Source: an uncultured Prevotella sp.
Lineage (GTDB): Bacteria > Bacteroidota > Bacteroidia > Bacteroidales > Bacteroidaceae
Assembly: GCA_900546575.1 (NCBI GenBank)
Contig: URDM01000004.1
Location: 5,925-69,924 of the forward strand
Length of the DNA: 64,000 bases
Reading direction: 5' to 3'
The notes below the pieces were generated by a model that had not been told where the DNA came from, searched no databases, and saw only the letters and a list, made by a program, of their open reading frames with translations. Both the position numbers and the translations under genes were made by a program. This document shows, piece by piece, positions 33,677-43,987 of the stretch (position 1 is its first letter; each line of letters begins with the position of its first letter).

Positions 33677-35134
33677 ATGAGTGAAATCAAAAACCTAAAC
33701 CCCGAATGTATCTGGCGCAACTTTGACGCACTGACACAGGTGCCGCGCCCGTCTGGACATCTTGAAAAAGTACAGCACATGCTGCTTGAGTTTGCCGCTC
33801 GCGTAGGCGTTGAGGCATTCAAGGATGCGGCTGGTAATATAGTGATGCGTAAGCCCGCTTCTCCAGGAATGGAAAACCGCAAGGGCATCATTCTGCAGGC
33901 TCACATGGACATGGTGCCTCAGAAGAGCAAAGAGAGCACACACAACTTCGAGACCGACCCTATCCAGACATACGTAGACGGCGAATGGGTTAAGGCTAAG
34001 GGAACCACTCTCGGCGCCGACAACGGTATCGGTGTGGCTGCCATCATGGCTGTCATGGAGGACAAGACCCTCGTTCACGGACCCGTTGAGGGACTCATCA
34101 CTGCCGACGAAGAGACCGGTATGTTCGGTGCAAACGACCTGCCCGAGGGCGAATTGAACGGCGATATTCTGCTCAATCTCGACTCTGAGACATGGGGCAA
34201 GTTTGTTATCGGTTCGGCAGGCGGTGTCGACATCACAGCCACACTCGAATATAAGGAAGTGGAGACCGACAAGGATGACGCTGCCGTCAAGGTTGTTATC
34301 AAGGGATTGAAGGGCGGACACTCGGGCTTGGAGATTAACGAGGGACGCGGCAATGCCAACAAGCTCATGGCACGTTTCGTACATGAGGCAATCGCCGAGT
34401 ACGGAGCACGCCTCGCCACATGGCACGGCGGCAACATGCGCAACGCCATACCGTTCGAGTGCGAGACTGTGCTCACACTGCCGAAGGAGAACGTTGAGGC
34501 TCTGAAGGAATCCGTAGCCGAGTGGTGCGCATTGTTCAACAACGAGTATCGCACCATCGAAGAGAACATACAGTTCTTCGCTGAGGACGTTGAAACGCCC
34601 GCAACTGAGGTGCCCGAGGAGATTCAGGACAACCTGCTCGATGCCATCTACGGATGCCACAACGGTGTGCTCCGCATGATTCCGGTGTTCCCGTCGGTTG
34701 TGGAGACATCGTCAAACCTCGCCATTATCGACATCAATGGCGGCCACGCTTACTTCAAGCTGCTCGCACGTTCGTCAAGAGAGAGCATGCGCGACTACAT
34801 TGCCACAACTCTGGAGTCTACATTCTCGATGGCAGGCATGAAGGTTGAGATGAGCGGAGAGTACGGAGGTTGGGATCCCAACACCGACAGCGAGATACTC
34901 CAGTTGCTCGAAAAGAACTATCGCGAACTGTTCAATGAGGACGCAATCGAGCAGGTTGACCATGCAGGATTGGAATGTTCGGTTATCCTGGGCAAATATC
35001 CGCACCTCGACGTGGTTTCGCTCGGCCCTACAATGCGTTCGCCGCACACCACATCAGAGCGTTGCCTCATCTCTACAGTGGCTCCTTTCTGGGAACTGCT
35101 CAAGAAGACTATGGCAGAAGTTCCCGTAAAGTAA
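33677..35134 (+). CDS. pepD: Aminoacyl-histidine dipeptidase (peptidase D, M20 family)
   Basis: A 485-residue M20C metallopeptidase. Zinc ligands lie in QAHMDMVPQK, GADNGIGVAA and TADEETGMFGAN, then LDSETWGKFVIGSAGG; KGLKGGHSGLEI and MRSPHTTSERCLI follow. PepD hydrolyses Xaa-His dipeptides such as carnosine in the cytosol. Length is normal. It is followed by a strong terminator. Confidence 0.96.
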   Translation: MSEIKNLNPECIWRNFDALTQVPRPSGHLEKVQHMLLEFAARVGVEAFKDAAGNIVMRKPASPGMENRKGIILQAHMDMVPQKSKESTHNFETDPIQTYVDGEWVKAKGTTLGADNGIGVAAIMAVMEDKTLVHGPVEGLITADEETGMFGANDLPEGELNGDILLNLDSETWGKFVIGSAGGVDITATLEYKEVETDKDDAAVKVVIKGLKGGHSGLEINEGRGNANKLMARFVHEAIAEYGARLATWHGGNMRNAIPFECETVLTLPKENVEALKESVAEWCALFNNEYRTIEENIQFFAEDVETPATEVPEEIQDNLLDAIYGCHNGVLRMIPVFPSVVETSSNLAIIDINGGHAYFKLLARSSRESMRDYIATTLESTFSMAGMKVEMSGEYGGWDPNTDSEILQLLEKNYRELFNEDAIEQVDHAGLECSVILGKYPHLDVVSLGPTMRSPHTTSERCLISTVAPFWELLKKTMAEVPVK

Positions 35135-35145
35135 AGTCATAAGAT

Positions 35146-35198
35146 AGGGCGTGTCAAGACACAATCGGATTACGAGTGTCTTGTCACGCCCTCTTTTT
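35146..35198 (+). terminator. Intrinsic terminator after pepD
   Basis: AGGGCGTGTCAAGACAC pairs with GTGTCTTGTCACGCCCT, followed by a T-run. Confidence 0.9.
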
Positions 35199-35230
35199 AT
35201 TATACCAACCTTTCAAAAAACCATCAAACT

Positions 35231-35935
35231 ATGCGAAAATCATTCATTCCCATTATGTTCGTAGCCGTGGCTACGATGTTCTCGTGCAACGGCAAAGGTG
35301 AGCAATCGTCGCTTTTGAACGGATCGGTATGGCAGAACGGCAGCGAAGTGTATGTGGCTGAAGACAGCTCGTCATACTGGCATCTTTGGGGCGGAACGCT
35401 CCACGAGGGTGGCATGGAGATGAAGCTAATGCAGGACGGCAAGTGGCTCGTGCCTGCCATTGCCGACAACCAACCCACCGATAGCGTAGCCGGAACATGG
35501 GCTCTCGACGGCAACACCATTGTGCTTACAGCCAACGACCGTACGCAGACGCGGCTTGAAGTGATTGACGGATTGCACCTCGCCTCACGCAATGAGATGC
35601 AGGCGAAGGCTCTGCCGGCGCTCGACAGCATTCAGCAGATAGGTGTGTACCGTCAGCTTGAGGGCGTCTATCGCGACCAGTCGGGCCGCAAATGGATATT
35701 CCGTGGCAACACCGTACGCCGCAAGGGCCTCGGCACCGAGGAGAAGTATGCCGTAGGCAAGTCGCTCGACATGAACGACAGCGTCATCTTCACCGACAAC
35801 ATAGCCTATGCCTTCCGCCTTAAAGAAGGCGAAGTGCAGCTCTACAAGGCTGAATATGTCGATACAGCTGACGTATGGAAGTATAAGTTTGAGGGCAAAC
35901 CGCTCGAAACACTCAAGAAGGTTGCAGCGGAGTAG
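35231..35935 (+). CDS. Lipoprotein of unknown function
   Basis: A 234-residue protein with a lipoprotein signal (residues 1-19, box TMFSC). The mature part seems to hold two small beta-rich repeats: GTWALDGNTIVLTAND (first half) and GVYRDQSGRKWIFRGNTVRR (second half), similar in shape to lipocalin-like or NlpE-like beta barrels of Bacteroidetes. I do not recognise a named family. It is monocistronic between the pepD terminator and a repeat-rich gap. Confidence 0.75.
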   Translation: MRKSFIPIMFVAVATMFSCNGKGEQSSLLNGSVWQNGSEVYVAEDSSSYWHLWGGTLHEGGMEMKLMQDGKWLVPAIADNQPTDSVAGTWALDGNTIVLTANDRTQTRLEVIDGLHLASRNEMQAKALPALDSIQQIGVYRQLEGVYRDQSGRKWIFRGNTVRRKGLGTEEKYAVGKSLDMNDSVIFTDNIAYAFRLKEGEVQLYKAEYVDTADVWKYKFEGKPLETLKKVAAE

Positions 35936-36021
35936 GGCAACCGCTGATTTAAATTCATCCTACATTTCGAGTGACAATAATAGAAATTCAAGTATGTGGA
36001 TGAATTGCTTATGCAAATGGT

Positions 36022-36055
36022 AGGAGGCTATGGCGTCCCCGCCATAGCCTGAGCA
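36022..36055. repeat. AGGCTATGGC hairpin
   Basis: AGGAGGCTATGGCGTCCCCGC pairs with itself as AGGCTATGGCG against CGCCATAGCCT. Two related copies are at 63659-63710; terminators at 15221 and 51848 share the stem. Confidence 0.6.
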
Positions 36056-36110
36056 GTAGGACAATACATTCTTTTTGTTTGTTTTCAGCACCGCTGCTTG
36101 CTCAGTAGAA

Positions 36111-36343
36111 TGTGTCAAAAGTCTAAGCAGCACGCCCCGAATGGGGCAGAAGCACATAGCCCAGGGCAACGCCCTGAGGTAAAAAGCCGCCTAAACCAAA
36201 GCGCCCTGCAAGGGCAAAAGCGTTAATAATCAATGCTTTTGCCCTTACAGGACGCTTTGGTTTTGTCTATCCGTACACCCAAGGTGCTGCCTTGGGCTAT
36301 GTGCTTATTGGGCTTTCAGCCCATATAATTGAGTTTTGGCTCA
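36111..36343. mobile_element. ~233-bp foldback (MITE-like) element, copy 2
   Basis: Closely follows the copy at 24819-25056 along its whole length, including AAAAGTCTAAGCAGCACGCC, the nested hairpin and the inverted AGCACATAGCCCAGGGC arms. The terminal inverted repeats are more decayed (TGTGTCAAAAGTC against TGAGCCAAAACTC). No coding potential. Confidence 0.7.
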
Positions 36344-36480
36344 TCTTACTCCTGTATTTTTGACTTAATTGAAGCATTCGTATTACTCCCTATTTCGGAT
36401 GAACCTTATTTAATTTAATGACAACGACTGATTTTTATTAAAAATCCCCCTGAAAATCAGTCATTTACAAAGCGCCGTGA

Positions 36481-36584
36481 AAAAGGAGTCCTTTCGCATT
36501 GTAAAAGGACTCGTTTTGCCTTCCAAAAGGACTCCTTTTGCCTCCTAAAAGGACCCCTTTTGAAGTGCAAAAGGACTCCTTTTG
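36481..36584. repeat. Array C of 22-bp-period palindromic repeat (5 units)
   Basis: Cores begin at 36481, 36503, 36525, 36547 and 36569; one has TTTC at its end, one ACTCG, one ACCCC in the centre. It lies 78 bases ahead of the SusC-locus promoter. The remaining 35936-36661 sequence outside this and the foldback element shows nothing else. Confidence 0.9.
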
Positions 36585-36661
36585 AAAATCCGATGGATTT
36601 CCCCTCCCTCCCACCTATTTATATATATACTGAACCAAAATCAAATAAAAATACATATTTT

Positions 36662-36692
36662 TTGTGTAAACAACCAAAAAAGTGTACATTTG
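36662..36692 (+). promoter_or_regulatory. Promoter of the SusC/SusD-TlpA locus
   Basis: TTG at 36662-36664, 20 bases, TACATTTG at 36685-36692; 74 bases of leader before the first gene. Confidence 0.75.
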
Positions 36693-36766
36693 CAGACGTA
36701 TATTAGTATATTCTTCCAATAGGCAGTATTCTACTAAAAACAATAACTAATAATCAATATTTTGTA

Positions 36767-37747
36767 ATGACAAAAAAAATTATCATGGCGTTGGGACTTC
36801 TATGTTTGTCCAGCGTTGCATCCTTTGCGCAGAACAAGCGCACCGTATTGAGCGCCACTATTGATGGCTACAAGCGTGACATGGTTTATTTCGACTGTGT
36901 ACAGAGTCCGTTCATCCGTCAGGAGTTCCACGCCAACCCAGGCGAGGAGCACGTCTATGCGTTCGATTCCGACCGCCTTGTTTCCATGATAATCAACGGC
37001 CGCACCACTGTGCTGCTCATGCCGGGCGACAGTCTGCACGTCGACATACAGTATCAGGGCAAGATGGTGAAGGAGCTGAAGTTCTCCGGCTCGGAGCGTG
37101 CAGTAGCCGACAACCAGCTTTATGCTGCCGTAGCCGACTATCGTCGCTCCATACGCTACAAGTCGCAGCTGCTGGCGTGCGCTGTAGTAGACGTTAAGCC
37201 TGCCGACCGTATAAGCGATTCGAAGAAACTCCTCGACCAGACCCGTCAGCTCGTAGCCCAGTCGAAGGGCAAGGTGGCAGACGACGTAGTGAATTACGTA
37301 TCGGCCGAGAGCGAAGGACTGGCATACACATCCTTCGTAGAATATCCCCCGATGTACGAAGAGACCCGCAAGATGCCCATAGCCCAGCAGAGCGTAGGCG
37401 ACTACTGGAAGCTTATGGACGGCACCAAGCTGCGCACCGACGCGGCATCGTTGAGCTGTCCCGACTACTGCTCGTTCCTTCTGCTCAACATGGCTTACAC
37501 CAAGAGCAAGCAGGCACACGAAAAGGGCGAGACCTATCAGCGTCCCGACAAGATTGAGGACATGTTCGAGCAGTTGGCAGCATTCTACGACGGAGCGTGC
37601 CGCGACGCAGTTTTGTATTCCATTATCACCAATTACATACAGGGAGGCAAGGACATAGAACGTGTAGAACCCCTCATCAAGCAGTTTAAGGAGAAGTATT
37701 GCGTAGACAAGCGCCATGCTGAAATCATAGAAGCTATAATGCAGTAA
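36767..37747 (+). CDS. Secreted protein, first gene of the SusC/SusD-TlpA locus
   Basis: A 326-residue protein with a signal peptide (1-21, SFAQ). Residues ~25-110 form a beta-rich domain ending VLLMPGDSLHVDIQY and ELKFSGSERA, the pattern seen in the N-terminal part of TlpA-family proteins of SusCD loci (DUF4369-like). The rest is helical with no CxxC, so it looks like a TlpA relative that lacks the thioredoxin domain. It is 41 bases ahead of the susC-like gene and shares its promoter. Function is unknown. Confidence 0.7.
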   Translation: MTKKIIMALGLLCLSSVASFAQNKRTVLSATIDGYKRDMVYFDCVQSPFIRQEFHANPGEEHVYAFDSDRLVSMIINGRTTVLLMPGDSLHVDIQYQGKMVKELKFSGSERAVADNQLYAAVADYRRSIRYKSQLLACAVVDVKPADRISDSKKLLDQTRQLVAQSKGKVADDVVNYVSAESEGLAYTSFVEYPPMYEETRKMPIAQQSVGDYWKLMDGTKLRTDAASLSCPDYCSFLLLNMAYTKSKQAHEKGETYQRPDKIEDMFEQLAAFYDGACRDAVLYSIITNYIQGGKDIERVEPLIKQFKEKYCVDKRHAEIIEAIMQ

Positions 37748-37788
37748 TGCCTCAAAGAATAATTTAATCGATTATATAAAAAGTATCC

Positions 37789-40700
37789 ATGAACAAGAGA
37801 GAGTCTTTATTGAAGTGTGGACTGTGCGCCATGCTTTTAAGCGGGGGACTACCCCTGCAGATTCTTCCGCCCTCTACCGCAACGGCGCAGAATGTGCGCC
37901 CGGCGGAAGACGGATGGAAAAACGACCCAGTGACATTGCGCATCAGTAATGAGACGTTGGGAAATGTGCTCAGCAAGGTGGCGAAATCGGTGGGAGCCGA
38001 CCTGGTTTTCCAGGGTGTCACACTTGTAGGAATCAACGAGTTGACAACACTCAACGTTAAGGACAAGCCCCTCGACAAGGTGATTGGCGAGCTTATAGGC
38101 AACCAGAACGTACGCATAGTATATCAGGGTGGCCATCGTGCCATCATCATCTCGTCATATGAGAAGCATGAAGACAACGCCCAGTCGTTCATAATAGGCG
38201 GCGTTGTAGTGGGCGGCGACGACCAGCAGCCCCTCATCGGAGCCACCGTATCGGTGACCAACGGCACCAAGGAGAAGGGACGCACGGGATGTATCACCGA
38301 CGAGAACGGTAAGTTCAGCTTGCGTGTCAACCGCAAGTCGTCTATCAGCATATCTTATTTGGGATATGAAACCAAGTCAATCCAGATACTTCGACCCAAC
38401 CGTAACATGAACATAAGCCTCGCACCCAGCGCAACCAATATGGACGAGGTGGTGGTTACGGGTATCAGCCGCCGCAACAAGAAGAGCTTTACAGGTAATT
38501 ATGTATCGGTAAAGGGCGACGAGTTGCGCAAAATCAATCCTAACAACATCTTGAAGAGCCTCCAGTTCTACGACCCCAGCTTCAAGGTGAAAGAAAACAA
38601 TTCTAACGGTTCCGACCCTAACTCACAGCCAGAATTCCAGATGCGCGGCGACCAGTCGCTGGGTTCTACATCGAGCATGAACTCTATGGACCTGCTCCTC
38701 GACAACGTGTCGAGCCGACCCAACACTCCGCTGTTCGTGCTCGACGGCTTCATCGTGCCTATGACGCGCATCCTCTCGCTCGATCCGGAGCGCATCGACG
38801 AGGTGACAATCCTCAAGGATGCCGCCGCTACAGCCATATACGGCTCTAAGGCGAGCAACGGTGTCGTCGTAATATCTACCAAGGTGGCTCCCGACGGAGC
38901 ACTCTCGGTCAACTACAACGGTACGATGACACTCCAGTCGCCCGACCTTACCGACTACAATATGATGAACGCTGCCGAGAAATTGCAGGCAGAATGGATG
39001 GCAGGTGTATACGACAAGAACAGCGTGACGAGCATGAACCGCTACAACACATTGCGCCGCAACGTGCTGGCAGGTGTCGATTCCTACTGGCTCTCGCAGC
39101 CCTTGCGCACAGCAGTTCAGTCGCGCCACTCGCTCACAGCAGCCGGTGGTACCGATATATTCCGCTACAGCCTGGGCATCAACGCAGGCTTCCAGCCCGG
39201 TGTAATGAAGGGTTCGTCTAACAATACCAAGGGCGTTGACTTCACCATGAGCTACCGCAAGCAGCGCGTAACGGTGGGTGCCAACATCAACCTGACCGAG
39301 ACTTCGGGCAACAACTCGCCCTATGGCGACTTCTCGGCATTCAGCCAGGCCAACCCCTACTATCGTATGACCAACGACGACGGCACTTACGACCAGATAC
39401 TCGACAACTTCACGGCAGCCGGAAGTACTACCGTGACCAACCCGCTGTACAACTCCAACATCGGCATCAAGGACCTGCAGCGCAGCCTGAGCATTGCCAG
39501 CAGCCTTAACTTCGAGTATATGATTCTCGACAACCTGCGCCTCACCGAGTCGTTGCAGTACACTCGTGGCACCGCACGTACTGAGAAGTTCCTGCCTGCC
39601 GACCACACCAGCTTTGCCAACGAGACAGACAAGACGCTGAAGGGTAGTTATAGCAAGAACACGGGTGAGTCTACTTCGTGGTCGAGCAACTTGGGACTGA
39701 ACTACAACCTCCCAATCAACAAGCACCTCATCAGTATGCTTGCCAACTGGACCGTTAGCGAAGACCGCAACAACTACGTCAACCTCTCAGCCACAGGCTA
39801 TCCCGACCGCCACATGGACGACTTCATCTTCGGCAACAAGATGTCGACCAATCCGAGCGGATCGGAGTCGCTCTCGCGCTCAATGAGCTTCATCGGACAG
39901 GTGTCGTACAGCTACGACAACCGCTATTCGTTCGACTTCAACCTGAGCGAGGAGAACTCGTCGCGCTACGCCAACAACAGTTTCACTCCGTTCTGGTCGA
40001 CCGGTGTACGCTGGAATGCCTATCGCGAGAAGTGGCTCGAGGGCCGTATCTCCAACCTCGTGTTCCGCGCCACATACGGTATTACGGGCGAACAAAGCTC
40101 TAATCCTTACGAGACTCTGGAGTTCTATACCTTCACCAACACCATGAAGCCTTACAATTCGTTCGCTTCACTGGGTGCCGTGCTGCAGGGACTCAACAAT
40201 CCCGACCTCAAATGGGCTAAGACCGACCAGTTCAGTCTGGGCGTAGACATAGGCTTCTGGAAGAACCGCATCAACGCCACATTCAACTATTACAACAACA
40301 TCACACGCCAGATGATGACACAGTACGACCTGGCTCCGTCTACAGGTTTCAGTTCGCAGAACATCAACGCCGGCGAGTTGCAGAACCAGGGATTTGACGT
40401 GACATTGAACGTGATTGCCTACCAGAACATACGCAAGCAACTCTACTGGACCATCAACGCCAATGCCAATCACAACAAGAACAAGATACGCAAGATATCG
40501 GCTTATCTGCAGAAGATCAACGAGCGCCAGCTGGCGTCGAAGGACGCTCCGCTCCCAGTGCTGCAGGAGGGATATTCTACCACCACTCTGTTCACCGTAC
40601 GCTCGCTGGGCATCGACCCCATCACGGGCAAGGAGGTGTTCCTCACACGCGACGGACAGAAGACATTCGAGTGGAACAGCAACGACAAGGTGCCCGTCGG

Positions 40701-41181
40701 AGACACCAACCCGAAGCTAAGCGGCACTATCAGCAGCTCGCTCAACTATAAGGACCTCAGCTTCAACGTAGGTTTCACTTATAAGTTCGGTGGCATCGTG
40801 TACAACTCTACACTCGTCGACAAGATCGAAAACCGCAACATAGCCTACAACCTCGACCGCCGTGCCATGTCGAGCCGCTGGCAGAAGCCGGGCGACGTGA
40901 CTTACTTCAAGAAGTTCTCGCTCGATGCCACTGCAAGCCAGACCGAACAGAGCACACGATTCATCATGGACGACGACGAACTGAAGATGTCTACCATGAG
41001 CGTCGGCTATCGTATGCGCTACGAGAAGTTCAACTTCCTGCGCAAGCTGAACATCGACGTGCTGGCTCTGAACTTCACTACCAACGACCTGTTCCGTATC
41101 TCGCGTGTCAAGATGGAGCGTGGACTCGACTATCCGTTCGCACGTTCGTACACTCTGTCGTTGTCACTCATTTTCAAATAA
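37789..41181 (+). CDS. SusC/RagA family TonB-linked outer-membrane transporter with STN domain
   Basis: A 1130-residue protein. After a signal peptide come an STN domain (~40-120, TLRISNETLGNVLSKVAKSV), a carboxypeptidase-like domain (~140-215, GATVSVTNG), a TonB plug (~230-365, PLFVLDGFIVPM and DAAATAIYGSKASNGV) and a 22-strand barrel ending in LSLSLIFK. SusC proteins import large nutrients with SusD lids. An STN domain normally talks to an anti-sigma factor, but no ECF sigma/anti-sigma pair is in the window. It is followed 19 bases later by its SusD partner. Confidence 0.95.
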   Translation: MNKRESLLKCGLCAMLLSGGLPLQILPPSTATAQNVRPAEDGWKNDPVTLRISNETLGNVLSKVAKSVGADLVFQGVTLVGINELTTLNVKDKPLDKVIGELIGNQNVRIVYQGGHRAIIISSYEKHEDNAQSFIIGGVVVGGDDQQPLIGATVSVTNGTKEKGRTGCITDENGKFSLRVNRKSSISISYLGYETKSIQILRPNRNMNISLAPSATNMDEVVVTGISRRNKKSFTGNYVSVKGDELRKINPNNILKSLQFYDPSFKVKENNSNGSDPNSQPEFQMRGDQSLGSTSSMNSMDLLLDNVSSRPNTPLFVLDGFIVPMTRILSLDPERIDEVTILKDAAATAIYGSKASNGVVVISTKVAPDGALSVNYNGTMTLQSPDLTDYNMMNAAEKLQAEWMAGVYDKNSVTSMNRYNTLRRNVLAGVDSYWLSQPLRTAVQSRHSLTAAGGTDIFRYSLGINAGFQPGVMKGSSNNTKGVDFTMSYRKQRVTVGANINLTETSGNNSPYGDFSAFSQANPYYRMTNDDGTYDQILDNFTAAGSTTVTNPLYNSNIGIKDLQRSLSIASSLNFEYMILDNLRLTESLQYTRGTARTEKFLPADHTSFANETDKTLKGSYSKNTGESTSWSSNLGLNYNLPINKHLISMLANWTVSEDRNNYVNLSATGYPDRHMDDFIFGNKMSTNPSGSESLSRSMSFIGQVSYSYDNRYSFDFNLSEENSSRYANNSFTPFWSTGVRWNAYREKWLEGRISNLVFRATYGITGEQSSNPYETLEFYTFTNTMKPYNSFASLGAVLQGLNNPDLKWAKTDQFSLGVDIGFWKNRINATFNYYNNITRQMMTQYDLAPSTGFSSQNINAGELQNQGFDVTLNVIAYQNIRKQLYWTINANANHNKNKIRKISAYLQKINERQLASKDAPLPVLQEGYSTTTLFTVRSLGIDPITGKEVFLTRDGQKTFEWNSNDKVPVGDTNPKLSGTISSSLNYKDLSFNVGFTYKFGGIVYNSTLVDKIENRNIAYNLDRRAMSSRWQKPGDVTYFKKFSLDATASQTEQSTRFIMDDDELKMSTMSVGYRMRYEKFNFLRKLNIDVLALNFTTNDLFRISRVKMERGLDYPFARSYTLSLSLIFK

Positions 41182-41200
41182 TATATATAAGGTGTACACT

Positions 41201-42646
41201 ATGAAACTGAAATCATTATATACGGGTGCTCTTGCCTTGGCAGTGCTGTGTCTGACTTCGTGCTCAGACTGGTTTGACGTGAGCCCTAAGACCAATATCA
41301 AGGCGGAAGAACTCTACGAAACTCCCGAAGGTTTTGAGAGCGCTCTTGCCGGTATCTACATACTCCTGACCGACGACGACTGCTACGGTCACGACATGTC
41401 GTTTGGACTTATCGACCAGCTGGCACAACTTTACGACCGCATTCCCGACGGAACCACCGACCGCGAAGCCATCTATCAGTATACGCAGGAGTCGCAAGGC
41501 TACGGCACCAAGGCGCGTATGGCTGCCATTTGGGAAAAGTCGTACAACGTGATAGCCAATACCAACAACTTCATGAAGTGGCTCAACAAGAACGGACAGC
41601 GCGTGCTCAGAAACGAGCAGACACGCAATATGTATTATGGCGAGGCTTACGCCATGCGTGCTTTCCTCCACTTCGACCTGCTGCGTGCATGGGGTCCGAT
41701 GGATTATCAGGCTGGTAAGCAGAATCTGAGCATCCCTTATCGTGTGGTGGCCGACAACACCAAGCAGCCACGACTTGCGGCTGAGACCATTGTGGGCAAG
41801 ATTATCGACGACCTGAAGCAGGCTGAGCAGTATCTCGCTTTTGAGAAGAACATCAACCTTTCGGGCAACGAGCGCCGCTACAGATTGAACTATTACGCCG
41901 TGAAGGCCCTTCAGGCACGTGTATATTGCTATGCCGGCGATGCCGAGAATGCAATAAGCTGCGCCAATGAGGTGATAAACCATTGCGGACTTACGCTCCA
42001 GACGTCAAATTCCAACGACCCTGCACAGTTCAACGAGGCCCTCTTTGCCATCCACAAGTATAAGATGAGCGACCGTTTCTCTTCTTACTTCGCCGAAGGT
42101 CCCGACTTTACCACTCAGTATTGGATCAGTCTGCAGAACTACAAGCGCATTTTTGAGGCTGAAGGCAACGAGCGCGATGCCGACTTCCGTGCCCGTCGTG
42201 GTGCAGGTGTGTATGTTTACGATGGCGTAAGCCGCGTTATCACACGCAAGTATCTCAAGAATGACCAGAGCATCATACCCCTCGTGCGTCTGCCGGAGAT
42301 GTATTACATCCTCTGCGAAATGTCGCCTCTGAGTGATGCTCCGCAGTATATTAATAATGTAAGAAGCCATCGCGGCATCTCACGCTCCAACGCTTACAGC
42401 AGTTTCGCTAACGATGCGGCTCGCACCGAGGCTCTGAGCAAGGAGTATCGCAAGGAGTTCTATGCCGAGGGCCAGTACTTCTACTTCCTCAAGCATCATG
42501 GCATCAGGACTCTCGACTACTCGCACGAGGCTAATACCGACGCTATAGTCACCATGAACGAGCAGCGTTATGTGTTCCCATTGCCCGACCGTGAGAAGGA
42601 ATATGGCTGGACTGATGAAGAATCAAACAACACTTCAAATGATTAA
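41201..42646 (+). CDS. SusD/RagB family nutrient-binding outer-membrane lipoprotein
   Basis: A 481-residue lipoprotein (box LTSCSDW). Family marks are DWFDVSPKTNIKAEELYETP near the N-terminus, ALAGIYILLTDDDCYG, the TPR-like YGEAYAMRAFLHFDLLRAWG and the C-terminal RKEFYAEGQYFYFLKHHG. It forms the lid of the SusC transporter. I start at the ATG that gives a complete lipoprotein signal rather than at longer in-frame codons that run into the susC-like gene. The DUF4843 gene starts two bases after its stop. Confidence 0.94.
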   Translation: MKLKSLYTGALALAVLCLTSCSDWFDVSPKTNIKAEELYETPEGFESALAGIYILLTDDDCYGHDMSFGLIDQLAQLYDRIPDGTTDREAIYQYTQESQGYGTKARMAAIWEKSYNVIANTNNFMKWLNKNGQRVLRNEQTRNMYYGEAYAMRAFLHFDLLRAWGPMDYQAGKQNLSIPYRVVADNTKQPRLAAETIVGKIIDDLKQAEQYLAFEKNINLSGNERRYRLNYYAVKALQARVYCYAGDAENAISCANEVINHCGLTLQTSNSNDPAQFNEALFAIHKYKMSDRFSSYFAEGPDFTTQYWISLQNYKRIFEAEGNERDADFRARRGAGVYVYDGVSRVITRKYLKNDQSIIPLVRLPEMYYILCEMSPLSDAPQYINNVRSHRGISRSNAYSSFANDAARTEALSKEYRKEFYAEGQYFYFLKHHGIRTLDYSHEANTDAIVTMNEQRYVFPLPDREKEYGWTDEESNNTSND

Positions 42647-42648
42647 TT

Positions 42649-43962
42649 ATGAAATTACGTATCAATAAAACATACATATTGGGACTGATGGCAGTAGGTG
42701 CGCTCATGGCTTCTTGCAGTCAGGAAGACCCTACATTGTTTGGTGGTGAGTCGGACGGTTACTACTTCAACTACAATTCGGCTGACGACATGACAGCTAC
42801 TATCAACTTTGCCGACTCTATCGTGACCAATCCGGAGGTGGGATATGTGCCTCTTAAGATCCGATTGCTTGGTCATCTGCCCGAGCAGACTACTTCTATC
42901 AAGCTCAAGGCTGAGCCGGTTGAGGGCTATGAAACGCCGCAGGTGACTCTGCCTACGATTGAAGTCAAGGCCGGCGAGTACGACAAGACGGTTGAGGTGG
43001 AAGTGGCTCGTCCCACTCAGGAGAATACTACCTATGCCGTGAAGATAACCTTCGAGCAGGCTGACAAGAGCATGAAGGACTTCAACAGCTTCGTAATCTA
43101 CACCAAGGAGGTATATGAGCGTCCCGACAACTGGACTGACAGTTACTACGGCGAGTGGACTGCTGAGAAGTATAAGTTCATTGCCAAGACTCTGAAGAAG
43201 GCTGCTTTCTATAGCGACGACAGCTATACGCAGAGCAATCAGTACAATCCGCGTCTGATTTACGCTGTGCGCGACTGGCACAATGCTCATCCTACAGAGG
43301 CGATTCCTTATGATATTCCGTTCCTCGATGGCACACTCTTCTATGATGCCTATGAACAGCCTGAATATTGGGGCGACCTTCAGAACAAGTATTTCGGCAA
43401 TTACGATGGTTATGGATTCGGTACATTGGCTTCGAGTCTGGGTGTAACCACTCAGAATGAGTATCAGGTGTTTGGTTCAACAGATGAGGCTGAGATGCAG
43501 AAATCCAACAAGCACGCTGTGCTGTTGATGCTTCAGAACTACAATAATCAGTTTGAACAAGGCTATAGCTATTGGGGATTGAACTCTGCATTCAGCGTTC
43601 CTATGGTTGAAGGAGTGAACTATGATGTTGTGGCTCCTGCATTCTGGACCAACAGTCTTACCGCTCCTATGATTAAGAAGTATTACGGCGAGTACTCAGA
43701 GGCTAAGTATAAGAAGATGCTTCAGATTGCCAGCAGCAGTGTCGATGGCTTCAAGCCCTTCCAGTTGTTCCCCGTCAAGCTGCAGTGGGACGATGCCAGC
43801 ATGACAAATACGCCGATGTGGGACACTGATGCTAACCTCAACTGGACGTACATGGGTGAGCAGGTGATATACGAATTCTACAAGATATTCAAGCAGAAAG
43901 CCCCGAGTCTCTTCCCCGACGGCGTTACTGCTCCTGCGGATGAACCCCAAGAAAAGCAATAA
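42649..43962 (+). CDS. DUF4843 domain-containing lipoprotein
   Basis: A 437-residue lipoprotein (box LMASCSQ). The N-terminal ~170 residues match DUF4843 in their opening (FGGESDGYYFNY), the VPLKIRLLG strand and TYAVKITFEQ. The second half (~175-437) begins NWTDSYYGEWTAEKYKFI and continues with WDTDANLNWTYMGEQ; I do not recognise a domain there. DUF4843 proteins recur beside SusD in peptide- or thiol-linked Bacteroidetes loci and are probably surface binding proteins. Confidence 0.82.
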   Translation: MKLRINKTYILGLMAVGALMASCSQEDPTLFGGESDGYYFNYNSADDMTATINFADSIVTNPEVGYVPLKIRLLGHLPEQTTSIKLKAEPVEGYETPQVTLPTIEVKAGEYDKTVEVEVARPTQENTTYAVKITFEQADKSMKDFNSFVIYTKEVYERPDNWTDSYYGEWTAEKYKFIAKTLKKAAFYSDDSYTQSNQYNPRLIYAVRDWHNAHPTEAIPYDIPFLDGTLFYDAYEQPEYWGDLQNKYFGNYDGYGFGTLASSLGVTTQNEYQVFGSTDEAEMQKSNKHAVLLMLQNYNNQFEQGYSYWGLNSAFSVPMVEGVNYDVVAPAFWTNSLTAPMIKKYYGEYSEAKYKKMLQIASSSVDGFKPFQLFPVKLQWDDASMTNTPMWDTDANLNWTYMGEQVIYEFYKIFKQKAPSLFPDGVTAPADEPQEKQ

Positions 43963-43987
43963 CTTCAAATAACAAAACAGAAGGATT

